64,000 nucleotides of DNA from Euryodendron excelsum (GCA_033060915.1 CM065387.1:44285501-44349500); one strand, 5' to 3'. Shown: positions 25,350 to 37,599, counted from the first letter of the stretch. Notes: generated by a model from the sequence alone, not told the origin. Program-made: numbers and translations.

Positions 25350-25689
25350 TTGGACAAAACTCACATTTTGTGCTTAGAAAATTAAAATTGAACAACATTT
25401 TATGTGACTCGATTTTGCTCGTTTAAAGCATTAACTAGAATGATGTAACAGTGACATTCTCAGACCAAAAAGTCAGACATAAGATAAAATATAAGTTTAT
25501 ATAAGTTATTATTTGGCTGGACTATGAACTTGGTTTACGATTAAAAAGTTACTAAAAGAAAATTAGCTTGACTAGACTCAATTTACGAATAAAAGATAAA
25601 TGAACATTGCAAGTAACCTTATTGCTTTCGTAGATTCATGGCCAAACATAGGATAAGACTAAAAGAAGTTGCTACTAACATCTTATACT

Positions 25690-26274
25690 TTATGAATCAT
25701 GTTCGTAACAACACAGTGATTTGCCACGAACAGAAATGCTACTAGGTAGATAATTGACAAAGTCATTGTCAGTTTCTGCTTTTAAAAACTCTGAAAATTC
25801 TGAATCAGAAACTAATAAGGGATATTCAATAATTTCTACCAGTTCTTGTGCTAGATCACCACAGTCTGTCTTTGCTTGTTCTGTGAAATGATACTTGTCC
25901 AATCTTCATTGCATTTGATTAATCTCGCGTTTTAGTACTTTCATGACCTTATTCGTAGGCGATCTCCTGTTCCATAGGCTAGCTGAACGAGCCTTTGGGA
26001 CACGGAGGCCATGCCATCGGCAATACATCTCTTGTTCACGCCTTTTATCGAGTAAGTCTTCCCACAGTAACCTTATGCATTGATCATCCGTCATACCGGG
26101 AGGTGATCGTACGGATGCATTGCCAATGAAGATGTGGCTGATTGGACCCGTCGTATCGTGCATAAGGATAGGTTTGTTGAGAAAGCTATGTTTTTGGCCG
26201 TACCATTTGTTACCGATTGGGTCTATGTATGTACCCACCATATGTGAGCTAGAGTCTTGACAGTTGGCATTCAT
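25690..26274 (-). CDS. Unrecognised ORF pair inside the MULE (possible captured or accessory gene)
   Basis: Two minus-strand frames lie head to tail. The first, 26274-25906 (122 residues), starts MNANCQDSSSHMVGTY and contains W-Y-G-Q-K-H, a P-P-G-M-T-D-D-Q segment and a basic stretch with Y-C-R-W-H-G-L-R-V-P. The second, 25902-25690 (70 residues), is acidic, with E-L-V-E-I-I-E-Y-P-L and S-E-F-S-E-F-L-K-A. They are only a few bases apart in different frames, so a frameshift or an intron may separate parts of one protein. Their amino-acid composition is normal, unlike the low-complexity frames nearby. I do not recognise a family. They lie downstream of the PMD remnant on the same strand, so they could be its exons or a separate accessory gene. 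Confidence 0.4.
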
Positions 26275-26394
26275 TCATGTCGACGGTAGGATTCGCAAGA
26301 CTGGATGATGCCCCAAACAAGCATTTTCGTTTCAACATGTATACAGGTATGGTTGAGCACTCCAGCACGTAATCAGAGGAGGCATCAATTAATG

Positions 26395-26740
26395 TTACTT
26401 AATACATGAGCCTTTAATTAACATGACAACTCTTTGGTGATGACTTTTCCATTCAAGTTCTTGTCATAAGCATGGGGGATGCAACTTTCAAACTGACATA
26501 AGGGATCTTTATGGCTTTAATCGACATGACAACTCAGTCTTGCCTTCACATGTTATTGGTGCAGCCTTTAATTGACATAACAAACCTATGGTGTACACTT
26601 GTCCAGTCATGTTTAGGTCACGAGCATAGGGGATGTTGTATTCACGTGATAAGGGGTTAATGACTGTAATTGACGTGACTACTCTCTGGTACAGCCTTGT
26701 CACCGGCATATGTTGCAGATATAACATTCATGTAAAGAGG
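26395..26740. repeat. Degenerate tandem repeats of about 120 nt
   Basis: Three or four imperfect units each carry a TTTAATTGACATGACAAC-like core (near 26413, 26516, 26568, 26658) and a GTC.CGAGCATAGGGGATG-like segment (near 26466 and 26625). They lie just outside the unrecognised ORF on its upstream side. Confidence 0.55.
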
Positions 26741-28602
26741 GTATAAGGGATTGCTCTCTATAAATACCTCCTACAGGGGGGAGGATGTGACACTGTAAAA
26801 TTAAACATTAATCTTGTTATATGATTTTGTGCTATTGTACCTGTCTTAAAATTAAATGTATACGTATTGTAAACACCCCATTTTTGCCCGCTCGGCAATC
26901 TCCAGCTAGATCGGATCCAATTTTCAAACATCACAACACATGCAAGCTCAAGACAAGCCTTTCAAATTCCAATCCCAGTTAACCGGTCATTCCTGGGCCC
27001 ACCAGGTCCCGCCAAACTGATAAGCACCGTCATTCCAGGCAGCTTTATGGACCCAGCGATCTTGGAGGCCAACACAATTTAGGTAACTTCCCGAGATCGG
27101 GCGATCTCGAGGACCAACACCTTATCAAGTTCTAGACGGTTCACTTTTGGCACCTGCTAGCCCGCCATTGTAGAATGTTCGTCATTTGGTAGTTCTTCGA
27201 GACCAGGCATTCTCGAATACTAACACCACCATCACAGGTAGCTTTCTAAGACCAGACGTTCTCAAGAACCAACACCATCCTACAGATAGCTCTCTGAGAC
27301 CGGGCGGTCTCAGGGAGCAACACTGCACAGGTAGTTTTTCAGGACCGGGCAGTCTCGGGAACCAATACATAGGTCAACACCAACGCCTGCTAGAACGACT
27401 CGGTGAAAAATGACCAAACCTGCCCATTGGGCCTCTAGGCACATTTTGAGAAAGTTCAAAATCTCTCAAAACGATAAGTCCACCCTTTCAAAATTTTACT
27501 AAACAATTAGGCGTACTTCACATGCCATTCAGTCCGATTCCGATCCCATTCCAGCTAACTCCGGTCAAAATGACTGTTTTACCCCTAGACACCCCAACAC
27601 TGCACAAACTCCCACCGAACGGTAAAAGACTCTCCCGAAACCATCTCGGAACGACCCAGCAGGCTTAACATGATACTCCGATCCATTCCTGACTGTTTTC
27701 AACCGAAACCAGCCAAAATGACCATTTTGCCCCTAACAACGCGAGCGCGCACCTAAACAACACTGGTTCTAGGATATTGAGCGGCGGCTCTCACCATACA
27801 CCCCTGTTTAACCTAAGGAGGACCTTACGATGCTATACACATACCACTCGATAAAAGTTTCCTAGAGTGTCTCACAAACGTTCCGCCCGAATTGCCTTTT
27901 TTCCTAATTCCCTAGTTATAACGCACCGTCAAATGACTTGAGAAATACGTAAACCAGGAAATTCCCGAAAGCTCGTCCATTTCCATCGATACGGCTCGAT
28001 CGGATAGATTGCTTTCCGAAGCTCCTCATCATATGGCTCGAAAACTACAACTTTCGGCAGCCCCTGAAGCGTCTTGCAGACGCTCTGTCAAGGTTGACTT
28101 TTTCTCCAATTCCTAAATTAAAACGCATCGTCAAACGACTTAAGAAATGCGTAAATTAGGGAATTCCCGAAAGTGCTTCTAGAGTACTTTCTATCGGTAC
28201 GGTCCGATCGAAGAGATCGCTGCCCAAAGGCCTTGATCATGCGACACAAAAATAGCTACTTTCGAACCCTCTCATAGCGTATCACAGACGCTCCGCAAAG
28301 ATGTCATTCTATGTATGTTTCCCGAGATGATATCTCGCACTTCCGAACACAATTTAAACTTTCCAAAAACATGAAAGTTTATGAGAAACCCTAGGAGGAT
28401 ATCGTGGGTGCAACCGATTCTCCCGAAACCTTTTCGGTTGGCTCAATTATCGAGACAAAGTTTAAATGAACACTCCCGGTGACGGAGCGTATGTTACATG
28501 CACCCAGATTTTGATCAAATTGAATAAACTTTGATCAACCGTCAGGATTTAATTAGTACACTGAGTGCCACGTGTCATACTGGCAATGGAACAGTACTGG
28601 CA

Positions 28603-28660
28603 CATGTAGCACATGCGCCAGGGCAAATTTTGGCCAGGCGCATGTAGCACATGCGCCAGG
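28603..28660 (+). repeat. Direct repeat of CATGTAGCACATGCGCCAGG in the LTR promoter
   Basis: Two identical 20-nt copies at 28603-28622 and 28641-28660, 38 nt apart. The second ends 17 nt before the TATA box. Each contains overlapping GCACATGC/CATGCGC palindromic words, a plausible paired factor-binding site. Confidence 0.8.
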
Positions 28661-28676
28661 CTTGTTTTAGATTGCC

Positions 28677-28684
28677 TATAAATA
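28677..28684 (+). promoter_or_regulatory. TATA box of the solo LTR
   Basis: TATAAATA, about 1.8 kb into the LTR, in the only GC-poor break after a relatively GC-rich U3-like part. Transcription would start near 28710. Confidence 0.6.
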
Positions 28685-30104
28685 CCAGTGTCCCCCTTTG
28701 CATATTCCAACTTTGAAATTGATGCAAAGCTCTGCTGAAACTGCTTTAGAACCTCGAATCTCTATATATATTCCACTTCTCCAATACTTAGGCTAGATTC
28801 CACTTCCCTCTAGCCCATACACTTCACTTATATAGCCCTGTACACCATTAAACCTCACGTTCCAGTCTCTCAAGCCTTCTTGAAGTCATCCAAGTTCAAG
28901 TCAAGACATCTATAGAAGTCTACAAGCATATTGAAGGCAAAATGTGATATTTCTTTTACATTTTTCCCATCCCCCACTCTTCTCTTCTCCCTCCTAACCT
29001 ACTTAGGCTATTCTCTATTTTAATCCCCATCTTCAACCCCCTTTTCTTGCATGCTTGAGTCAAGAGGGCTCCTAGTTCATGCTTAGAGGAAAGCTAGTGG
29101 GAGCCACTGTGTAGGGGGATCTCCCACTAGCCTACTTAAAGATGGTATAGCCTAGGAGCCCCTTGTTTATGTGATGTAGCCTAAAATCTTATATGTATTC
29201 ATGACCTCCTTGAATTTTGCTAACTTGATCATGTCTTATGTGCTTGGCTTTATTTTTATGTTTCTAACCATGTTCTACAAGGCTTGCATTATTCTTATTT
29301 CCAATCCATTTTCAAGTTCAATATTCCTCTCAAAATGGTTCCAAGAGTTGGCTCCTTGAAGTTTAAGGTGAGACCTTAGAAATCATGTCTTAGAAAATTC
29401 CCTACTAACCCCTAACTCACTCATTTGCATCTTTGCATTCCAACTTGTATAAAAATGGCTTTCAAACTCTCTAATTCATAAGGGTTCTATCCTCTCAAGT
29501 TTAGTGGTTGGAAGGCCTCATGGAACTCTCTCTTGAGTGGTCTCCCTTTTACATTGGCTATAGGAGTCCTAAATTGTTAATATGGTTCCCTTTTTTTTTC
29601 ATTTCTTGCACACAAATGTTTTTCAAACTCTCTAATTTCCAAGGTTTCCATTTCCTCAAGTTTAGTGGTTGGAATGGCACCATGGAACCCTCTCTTGAGT
29701 GGTCTCCTTTTTACTTTACCATAGGAGCCCTCCCTTATTGAAATGATTTCCTCCAAAAATTGGTTTACAAAACCCTCTCTTAAAAATGGTTTTCAAAAAA
29801 TCCATTCTCTCCACCTTAGCATTAAAAATAGTATTTCAAAAATTGTCATCATCATGTTAATTCTTGGACTCTATACTCTTGCCAAGATAATGGTTATAAT
29901 GATCACTAGGAAACCTTCTTTGGAATGGTCTTCAAACACCAACCATATAAATCATACTCTTGGCTAGAGTTAAATTTTTATGGAAATGATCTTCAAAAAA
30001 GGTTGTCTACCAAAGTCCTTTGCATGTCATGTTTTGTTTTACCAAACTCCTTTTAAGAATGCATTAAGTCACCTTTCAAAACCATCTTCCAACTCTATGT
30101 TAAC

Positions 30105-30375
30105 TTGACCCTAGTTATTCAACCCGAGATTAACTTGATCCTAGTTATCCCACCCTAGGTTAACTTGACCCTAGTTGTCCAACTCTAGGTTAATTTGACC
30201 CTAGTTGTCTAACCCTAGGTTAACACAACCTTAGTTAGTTAACCCTAAGTCACCCTAACCTTAGGTTAACCAAACCCTAGTTAGTTAACCCTAGGTCTTC
30301 CTAACCCTAGGTTAACCAAACCCTAGTTAGTTAAACCTAGATCACCCTTAACCATAGGTCAACCCAACTTAGGTT
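30105..30375 (+). repeat. Telomere-like AACCCTAGGTTAAC repeats in the solo LTR
   Basis: A dozen or so imperfect copies of a 20-24 nt unit built on AACCCTAGTT / CCCTAGGTTAAC. The words resemble the plant telomere unit (CCCTAAA) but the period is longer, so this is internal minisatellite rather than telomere. Confidence 0.75.
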
Positions 30376-31899
30376 AGTACGCTTCAAGGTTCTAATTCAT
30401 AAACCCTTTTTAAATAATCCTCCTATTTAAAACTATTCTCATGACTCATTTTTCCAAAACCACCTACTCTCTTGATATTTCAAAAACCAACTCCATAACC
30501 TCTTCAAATGTTCCCCTACTCCATCTTCAAAGTATTTTCAAAAATATTTTCAGGAGCTCACAACCCTAAGGTGTCCCTACCCTTTCCATGGTTACGGATT
30601 CCAAAGGAAGGTAATATATCAAGTACAACCTCCAAGGTTGTCCATATTAGAGTTCCAAAGTCCCAGGTATTCTCATAAACCATTTTCGAAAACCTTTTTA
30701 ACATCCCCGAAATCATACCTCCAAGGTTTTCAAAGCATGACTACAAAACATTTTCAAAACTTTCTTGAGTCATCCCAAAACATTTCCAAAACTCTCTTGA
30801 GTTGCTCCAAATACATTTCAAAACATTTCAAAACCCCCTTTCAAGAGTTTCAATGTTCTATTTCAAAATACCCCATTACCCGATTTCAAATCTAAACCCT
30901 CAAATTCTCTCTTTCCAAAGACTACAAAGTGCCCTCAAACTTTCCAAAAACCACAAAGTATCTTCAAACTTTCCAAAGGCCCTAAAGCGCCTATTTTTCA
31001 TCAGGCTTTTGCCCGAACTATAAATGACCTGATTCTTGCCAAATGAGATACGTAGGCAACCTAAAATGGTATGGTCATAACTCCTATTTCAACTCCAATC
31101 CCCTTTTCAAAATTTCTATCCATTCAAAGTTTCTACTTCAAACTCCTTCAAAACTCTCTTGCTTTCAAACTTCTTCTAAGACTTACATCACGAATCATTC
31201 ATCCGAAAAGTGATGACCAAACTCTGTTTTCAAAAATTATAAAGTAGATATTAAGTGGATAATGGTAACCGACCATTCTAGTGAGTGAACAAAGGGTGAT
31301 TAAACATGTAGGTACCAAAAGGGCAGGGTAGGGTGATGATCTTAGGATATCTTCCCTACATGTAACCAACCCCCGGATGAAAATGGAGTTATTTTCAAAG
31401 AAAGGCGTAAATATTTCTAAAGGTTGTCAAATGACCTATTTTCTTAAACACCCTCTCTTGAGGGAGTTTTCAAAATCTTTTTCAAAAATCCTAAGTTTAA
31501 TCTTTGTATTAATACTTAGTTTTAGGTGTCATAACTCACCTTAATTAAGTTAGGTGGCGACTCCTATTTTTCTAAGAAGCCCTTAATCAAACTAATTTTC
31601 AATCCAAACCTAGTCGCACTTGCCCTTCTAGGAGGATGAGTTCTATTAATAGAGTTCCGTGTTTTTTGTCTCTAAGCCGAAAGGACCTTGGACACCCAAA
31701 AATCGGGGTGTGACACGTATGTTTGGTGAGTTGCCCGTAAAATGATAAGGAAAATTTAAAAGTGATGTCATACCACATACAATATAAAATACATACAAAT
31801 AAATGCGATGCTATGTCTCCGGGGGTAAAACCCCTATAATAGACAATAAGAATAAATAATTTGATCTATAATAGATAATACTAATAAAATGCCCTGAAA

Positions 31900-33880
31900 A
31901 TTGATGGCCCAAAATGCCCCCCTGTTAGACATGTTCGAGCTCGTCAGGTTCTCAATCCTCTATGAACCGCCACATCTTGTTGCTCGTCCTGACCACTCGG
32001 CCCTCTATCAACACCCACCTCCACCTGCTCGTCCTCTGCTTGCTCGTCCTCCGCTTACTCATCCTCATCACTTACTGCTACCAACTCTTCATCATCATGC
32101 TAAACATGTGACGACCCTGGCGCATAAGTCAATACTGGGTAGACACTATGAAAATCATGACTCATCTGTGAGAGCCCTGGCACATATATCGATGAAGGGT
32201 AACCACTGTGAAAATCATGAGTCATCTGTGACGACCTTGGAGCATAACTAGATGAAGGGTAGCCACTGTGAAAATCATGAGTCACCTGTGACGGCCCAGC
32301 CCCATAAGTCGATACAGGGTAGTAACTGGGAAAATCATGATAGTGTTATCCAAAACTACCCCCTACGAATGGATCATGACTATACTCGGGATCTGTCTGA
32401 AACATAACTGGAGATACTTACCGGGTCGGTCATCGATGTGATGTCTTGGGAGGATCATGTGTGCCAAAGTATTCCTCAGTAGGAAAAGATGGCCTATATG
32501 ACGTTGTCCCGGAACTCTGACTAGCATAACTATATGGGGTAGGCGTCACGTACCCGACACTATATCCACCATGAACGAAAGAAGGTATCGAAAAGGTGGA
32601 TCGGTGTGCAGGGGTGGGATGAGGTAACATGCCATGTGGAACACTGGCTTCCGGGGAACCAAAAGGCGGGGCATCGCAGGTACACCCTCGATGCTGTGGG
32701 ACACGGTATATCTCCTGTATGAGGGATAAAGAAGCCATGGCACGAAACTGTATCTCATAGATCTCCTTCATTGACTCTGTTTTAGGAAAGTCATGTAGAG
32801 CGCGTGTTCCCCTATCATATACGTCCGCCCATGCTTTTGCCTGAAAAACAATTTAATGAACTTTAATGGGTGGAGACGTCTGTCAGGAGGAAATCATCAT
32901 GCCACCTGCCCCTAGCGGTCCACCTGGACTCTCGTGTTCCCCAATAATAAGCGATTGCTGCGCTAGTGTAATTGAAATCGACTTTCGTATAGGTGCCATA
33001 ATTGGGAATCTCTCCCATACCCAAATTTGAATGATTCTCAGTCTCAATATGGAAGGATATGATCATCTAAACTAAATAACAACATGAGTTTGCCTACCTG
33101 CAGCAGTGTAAACAGGCCACTGATCTCAGAAGAGATGGGACATGCGGCGTTACATAACCCCCTGTACAATGATGCTAAGACTACACTCCCCCAGCTGAAA
33201 TCTCCACAAGCATTAAGGTCTGCTATCAAGGGTAAGTACATGGGTCTAAACAGCGTACCGGAGTGATCTGGTATCATGACCCCGCCACGGAGTCTCAGTA
33301 TAAATACCCGAGCATGGCGCTGCACTGTGATCTTATCAGCATCATCCGCAAGTGCCCCAAATGTCTAACTTAACCACCTAAGTCTCACCAAATTTTTCTT
33401 GAAATTTTCAGGCCCGGGTGCAACTCCTAAATGCTACATAGAAATAGGGGTCCATCCCTACGGCGTCAACGGGCCAGAAAGACCTGCAACATGTTAGTAA
33501 ATTGGAGTTCAATTGTTCCATACGATATAATAATGTGTATAAGGTCATGAAGTAACGCGTGTAATTAAATAATTTCATGAACTGTAATTGTGAATTGTAA
33601 TTATGAACCTATAACAGTCCTGCCAGGAACCGGAAGACCGTATAATATGGAGACATCCTACAATGTGATTATCGCCTTCTCCATAAGCAAGTGAAAGGTG
33701 TGTGTCTCATGTCGCCATCTCTCGACCATGGCTGTAAGCAGAGCATGATCGTGTCAAATCTTTCCAACGCAGTATACATCGTAAAAACCGTCATGGATCA
33801 AATAAGGAATAATGCAGGGGTTTATAGTATCGTCAAATATACCTGAGTCTCTCCGACGACAATGCATAGGCTCCTCACAC
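31900..33880 (-). pseudogene. Plant mobile domain (PMD, MAIN-like) gene carried by the MULE, decayed
   Basis: Read on the minus strand, conserved PMD pieces occur in order: V-E-R-W-R-x-E-T-H-T-F-H and I-L-Y-G-L-P-V near 33610-33780, then A-D-D-A-D-K-I-T-V-Q-R-H-A-R near 33300-33350. These are followed by I-L-R-L-R-G-G, S-W-G-S-V-V-L-A, E-I-S-G-L and L-L-Q (33044-33325), and Y-Y-W-G-T-R (about 32940). In the MAIN-like family this domain precedes a variable tail; here the tail (32100-32771) is Pro/Ser/Tyr-rich with 20-residue repeats. In-frame stops inside otherwise conserved blocks and frame changes mark it as broken. PMD genes are known passengers of plant MULEs and also exist as host meristem-maintenance genes. 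Confidence 0.8.
32103..32340 (-). repeat. 60-bp minisatellite within the PMD gene tail, four units
   Basis: Four units of 60 bp, each with GAAAATCATGA(G/C)TCA(T/C)CTGTGA on the plus strand. On the minus strand they encode about 20-residue repeats on the theme T-H-D-F-H-S-G-Y-P-S-S-x-Y-A-P-x-S-S-Q. The length is a multiple of three, so unit number can change without shifting the frame. Confidence 0.85.
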
Positions 33881-34189
33881 TGGCGATCAAATACAATGAA
33901 TGCGTTATAAAATGGTAGTAGTTAGTAACAAAAACTAAATGTTAACTATTATGTATATTATATAAAAGTTCTACAAAACTTATCTCATGGTCCCACACAA
34001 CTTGTGACCGATGAATATCCTGTAACGTAAGTACACTGCCATCGATGGACCCACTAACTCGTCGTTGTGATGTCATAGCGTACGATATTTTTGGAACGTT
34101 AGTAAAATGCAATACACAAAATCGATGAGTATTTAATGATAGTTTAACATAGATGGGACAAGTTAATATACTCACAATCATATATATAG

Positions 34190-34585
34190 TGCTTTATCAA
34201 AAATATAAGAATGTAACATGCACGAAATAATTTATATTTGTTATTCATGAAATAATTATTTGTATTTGTTATTCACATAGATGGAACGTTAGTAAATTTA
34301 TATTTGTTAACATAGATGGAACGTTTGTAAATTTGTATTTATTATTCACGAAATAATTATTTGTATTTGTTATTCACATGGATGGAACGTTTGTAAATTT
34401 GTATTTGTTATTCACAAAATAATTATTTGTATTTGTTATTCACATAGATGGAATATTAGTAAATTTGTATTTGTTAACATAGATGGAATATTAGTAAATT
34501 TGTATTTGTTAACATAGATGGAACGTTAATAAATTTGTATTTGTTATTCACGAAAGAAGTATAAAAATGTAACATGAACGAAATA
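34190..34585. repeat. AT-rich minisatellite in the MULE
   Basis: Repeated blocks of ATAGATGGAACGTT(A/T)GTAAATTTGTATTTGTTA and TTCACGAAATAATTATTTGTATTTG, alternating about six times. The array lies between the PMD remnant and the 3' end of the transposase remnant. Confidence 0.85.
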
Positions 34586-34659
34586 ATTAGAATTGTAAAT
34601 TTGCACATTTTGAAGACGTGTATCAAATACAAATGGATTACGTACATGTACTATCCCCT

Positions 34660-37551
34660 AGTGTTCCCCCCCTCTTCCCCTGTTTGAACAACGACGTCTG
34701 TTATGACCAAACTCCTTGCATAAACTACACTTGAAAGTTTGTGTTTGTCTCGGTTCGTCCATTGCGTTAGGAATCCTACTATGTTCAGGACGGCCATTTT
34801 GGGCTACATGTTTGCGATGGGAGTTTAGGAGGACAATAGGTCATTCATAAGGAGGCCAGTAATCCTCCATTAACAATGGCACAAATGGAGTCGCGTACAC
34901 ACAGGCATACGCTTCTATAGTGTAGTGGTTCTCAAATAAAAACCATGGTTACTTTTCGGCAGTTGCAGCAGTAGCAAGCACGTGGGAGCAAAGGAGGTGA
35001 AATATAACCCATTTTTCGCATGTACAACTAGGCGAAAAAAGCTGCACGGCATGTAGATGACCACCTTTAGTCCTCCTCCTACCGGTCAGCACATTGACAG
35101 ACACCGTGTCCCTGTACAACAAGGAACAAAATTTCATACATATTTGCTTATAGATCTTGAACAATAGTAATTTAATGATGGAGGTATTAACATATATTAC
35201 CAATTACAAACTGTGACAGTATGACCAGCTGCTTTTTTGCTCCACTTCTAAAATCTTTCAGGCACTTCTAACGGGTATGCATGGCCACTCTGCGTGTCAG
35301 CTTGTATCTCACTATGTCGTGTAACAAAACTCTCAACAAGACAGTAGTAAGTGACTTGCACAGCTGCAATGATGGCCAAGTTACTTGCGCTTACTATCGC
35401 ACTATTGTAGCTCTCAGCATTGTTAGTTGAATTGATCCCCCAACTATTGCCACCATCGTGAACAAATGTCCACTTAGTAATATCTTCCCCCAGTAGTTCA
35501 TTATAACAAGGTTCACTTATCTTCTTAATTCTTTCCATTATAGTATTGAACTTTCGTAGTTGACGAGCTGTGCTAGCAGCCCATACCAAGTCCTTGATCC
35601 TTATCATATTATACTTCTTGTGATAGTTACTACGAAAGTGCCGAAGGCAATACCTGTGAAAACCAGGTGGTTGATCATCGCTTAGATGTTCCCATATTCG
35701 ATCAATGGTATTTAGTAGGCCCTAGTTGCGATCAGATAGTATGGTGACACATTCCCTACCAGGGACAACGACGTGTCTCAATAAGTTGATGAACCACGAC
35801 CAGTTACGTGTGTCCTCACCCTCAAAAACAGAAAAGGCTAAGAAAAATTTTCTACCCCTGGTGGTGACCCCCATAGCGATAAGCATGACACCCTTATATT
35901 TTTCATAAAAGTGGGTGCCATCAACTGAAATAACTGACTGACAGTGCTTGAAACCATCAATACATGGTCCGAATGCCCAAAATACTCGATCAAACACAAC
36001 CATGTCACAGACATTCTAATTGAAGGTTTTTAACATTTGGATTGTTCTAGGGTTTCTTAACTGTATTACCATCAAATATCTTGGAAGCTTTGCGAACGAC
36101 TATTTTCAATTGCTGAATACCATTTCTATGGCTTTTGTTCTTGCCATTCATGTTTTCTTGTATGAGACAGAGTGGTGGTAATATTGTTTGACATATACTA
36201 TTATGGACGCAATCTTCCAATCAAGTTCTTTCTGTACAAATAAAACACATTTTAAGTACTTTAGAGGAACTTCTTTTATGACAAACTAATTAGTTATTGT
36301 GATAAAGTCTAAATCAAAGTTAAACTCACTGCTACTTGTGCCATGATAACATCTGCAATGAAGTTTGCGTCTAGGTTATGAAGACCCATGTTTGGCAATC
36401 CGTACAAACAACAATGAGGCCCATTGTATTGCGTAACCTCCCACATCCCATGTCTTTTGGTGAACGCACGAATCATCTAAGGGCAATCATGTGCATACTT
36501 TGCTTTAAACAATTTCGTAGTTAATTCAACAACCGAATACTCCTTGGTGTTGTGCAAGTGATACATTGTGCATGCATTTTTTACAGCTGCCTTGTCATCG
36601 AATAGTATTCTTGTTTCAAAATTGGGATTTTGTATGTCCCATACAGCCCTATGGCGAAAATGATCCCTGCCAATTACAGGTGCATCATACGCTTCCAGTA
36701 ATGTGGTAAAGTAAGGAACCGAGATCTCTCGTTGTTGTTAAATATCGTCGTCAGAATCGTTCAACAGAGAGATCTATATGTTTATCAGATTTTTCCGACT
36801 GTGTATCTGGAGACCTTACATTCAAATCAATTTGTATGGGAATGGATTGGCGGTCCGATTCAACCATATGTTGCACTGGATCTCTCCCTTGGTTATGTCT
36901 TATCGAAGGCTCTTGCGAAGGACCAGTGGTGTCTCTGGTAGGCCGATGTTGTGACATACTACTTGACCCAATGTCATAATCAACAAACGAACCTTGGTAA
37001 CCACTTTGTTGCGTGCTTTGCAAATGAAATCGGTTACCATGTTGGTTAAATTGTTATGAATATAGCACACTATGGCCAACAGTGTCCTGTACCAATGTTA
37101 ACACCGTTGAGAAGTTCCAAGTTGTTGACATATCTCCCTTAGTCGATAGAATCCTACCATACCCCTTAATGTCACCCCACATTCGATCCACTGCAGTGTC
37201 CACATCTACGACTGCGTTCTCTGCTTCGATATATAGCTCGATGCATTCCATCCATGGTTTTTTCTGTGGTAGCCGTAAGGCAATTTGCAATGTCCGATCA
37301 TCTTTGATCATAACTTTCTTATATTTGGTCGAGCCCCCTTTATTACTAACTAAAAATCTGCATATAATTTTCAGCCTTACATATTGTCCATCTTTGCCAA
37401 TCATAGGCATTATCATATTTTCTAGTTTAGACATTTTTAATTGCAATTGTAAACTGCAAAATGTCTGACATTCCATGTTGTACACAATCCCTTCATCACG
37501 ATCTTTAATTATTTCACCACCCCAATATAACATGGCTGTTGTTTCATCCAT
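34660..37551 (-). pseudogene. MURA-like MULE transposase, decayed
   Basis: The minus-strand start at 37551 opens a 165-residue N-terminal part. It is followed by a polar linker (37023-36751) and the zinc-binding N-terminal MuDR region (about 36720-36350). The MULE DDE domain comes next (about 36003-35260), with S-V-D-G-T-H-F, S-D-R, and the Y-C-L-R-H-F block. A SWIM zinc finger C-T-C-x10-C-S-H follows at about 35005-34960. A zinc knuckle C-x2-C-x4-H-x4-C lies near 34690-34735. In-frame stops at 36477-36479, 36014-36016, 35722-35724 and 35248-35250, plus frame changes, show it cannot make a full protein. The protein would have bound the terminal repeats and mobilised the element. Confidence 0.85.
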
Positions 37552-37599
37552 CCTTGTGCCTATTAAATAATAATTAAACAGATTCTAATTTATTCCAAC

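Larger units (their letters stand above)
26868..31715 (+). mobile_element. 4848-bp solo LTR, Ogre/Tat-like Ty3-gypsy
   Basis: The segment starts TGTAAACACCCCATTTTTGC and ends CGGGGTGTGACA. It is flanked on both sides by the perfect 5-bp target duplication CGTAT (26863-26867 and 31716-31720). It contains the AATGAGATACGTAGGCAACC motif typical of Ogre/Tat LTRs (about 31043-31062), a TATAAATA promoter box (28677-28684) and no gag or pol coding. LTRs of 4-6 kb are characteristic of that lineage. A single LTR with an intact duplication means the internal region was probably lost by LTR-LTR recombination. It sits inside the MULE between the PMD remnant and the unrecognised ORF pair. Confidence 0.85.

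Noticed and set aside
27182..27413. Overlapping short frames in the Ogre-like LTR
   Set aside because: They arise from a local imperfect repeat (GAGACCGGGCGGTCTC type) within a non-coding LTR.
30105..30375. Interstitial telomere
   Set aside because: The unit is 20-24 nt and imperfect, not arrays of the 7-nt plant telomere unit, and lies within an LTR.
31901..32251. Plus-strand Pro/His-rich frame
   Set aside because: It is the antisense shadow of the PMD gene tail and its 60-bp repeats.
32103..32340. CRISPR-like regular repeats
   Set aside because: The units are contiguous 60-bp tandem repeats without unique spacers, inside a eukaryotic coding remnant.
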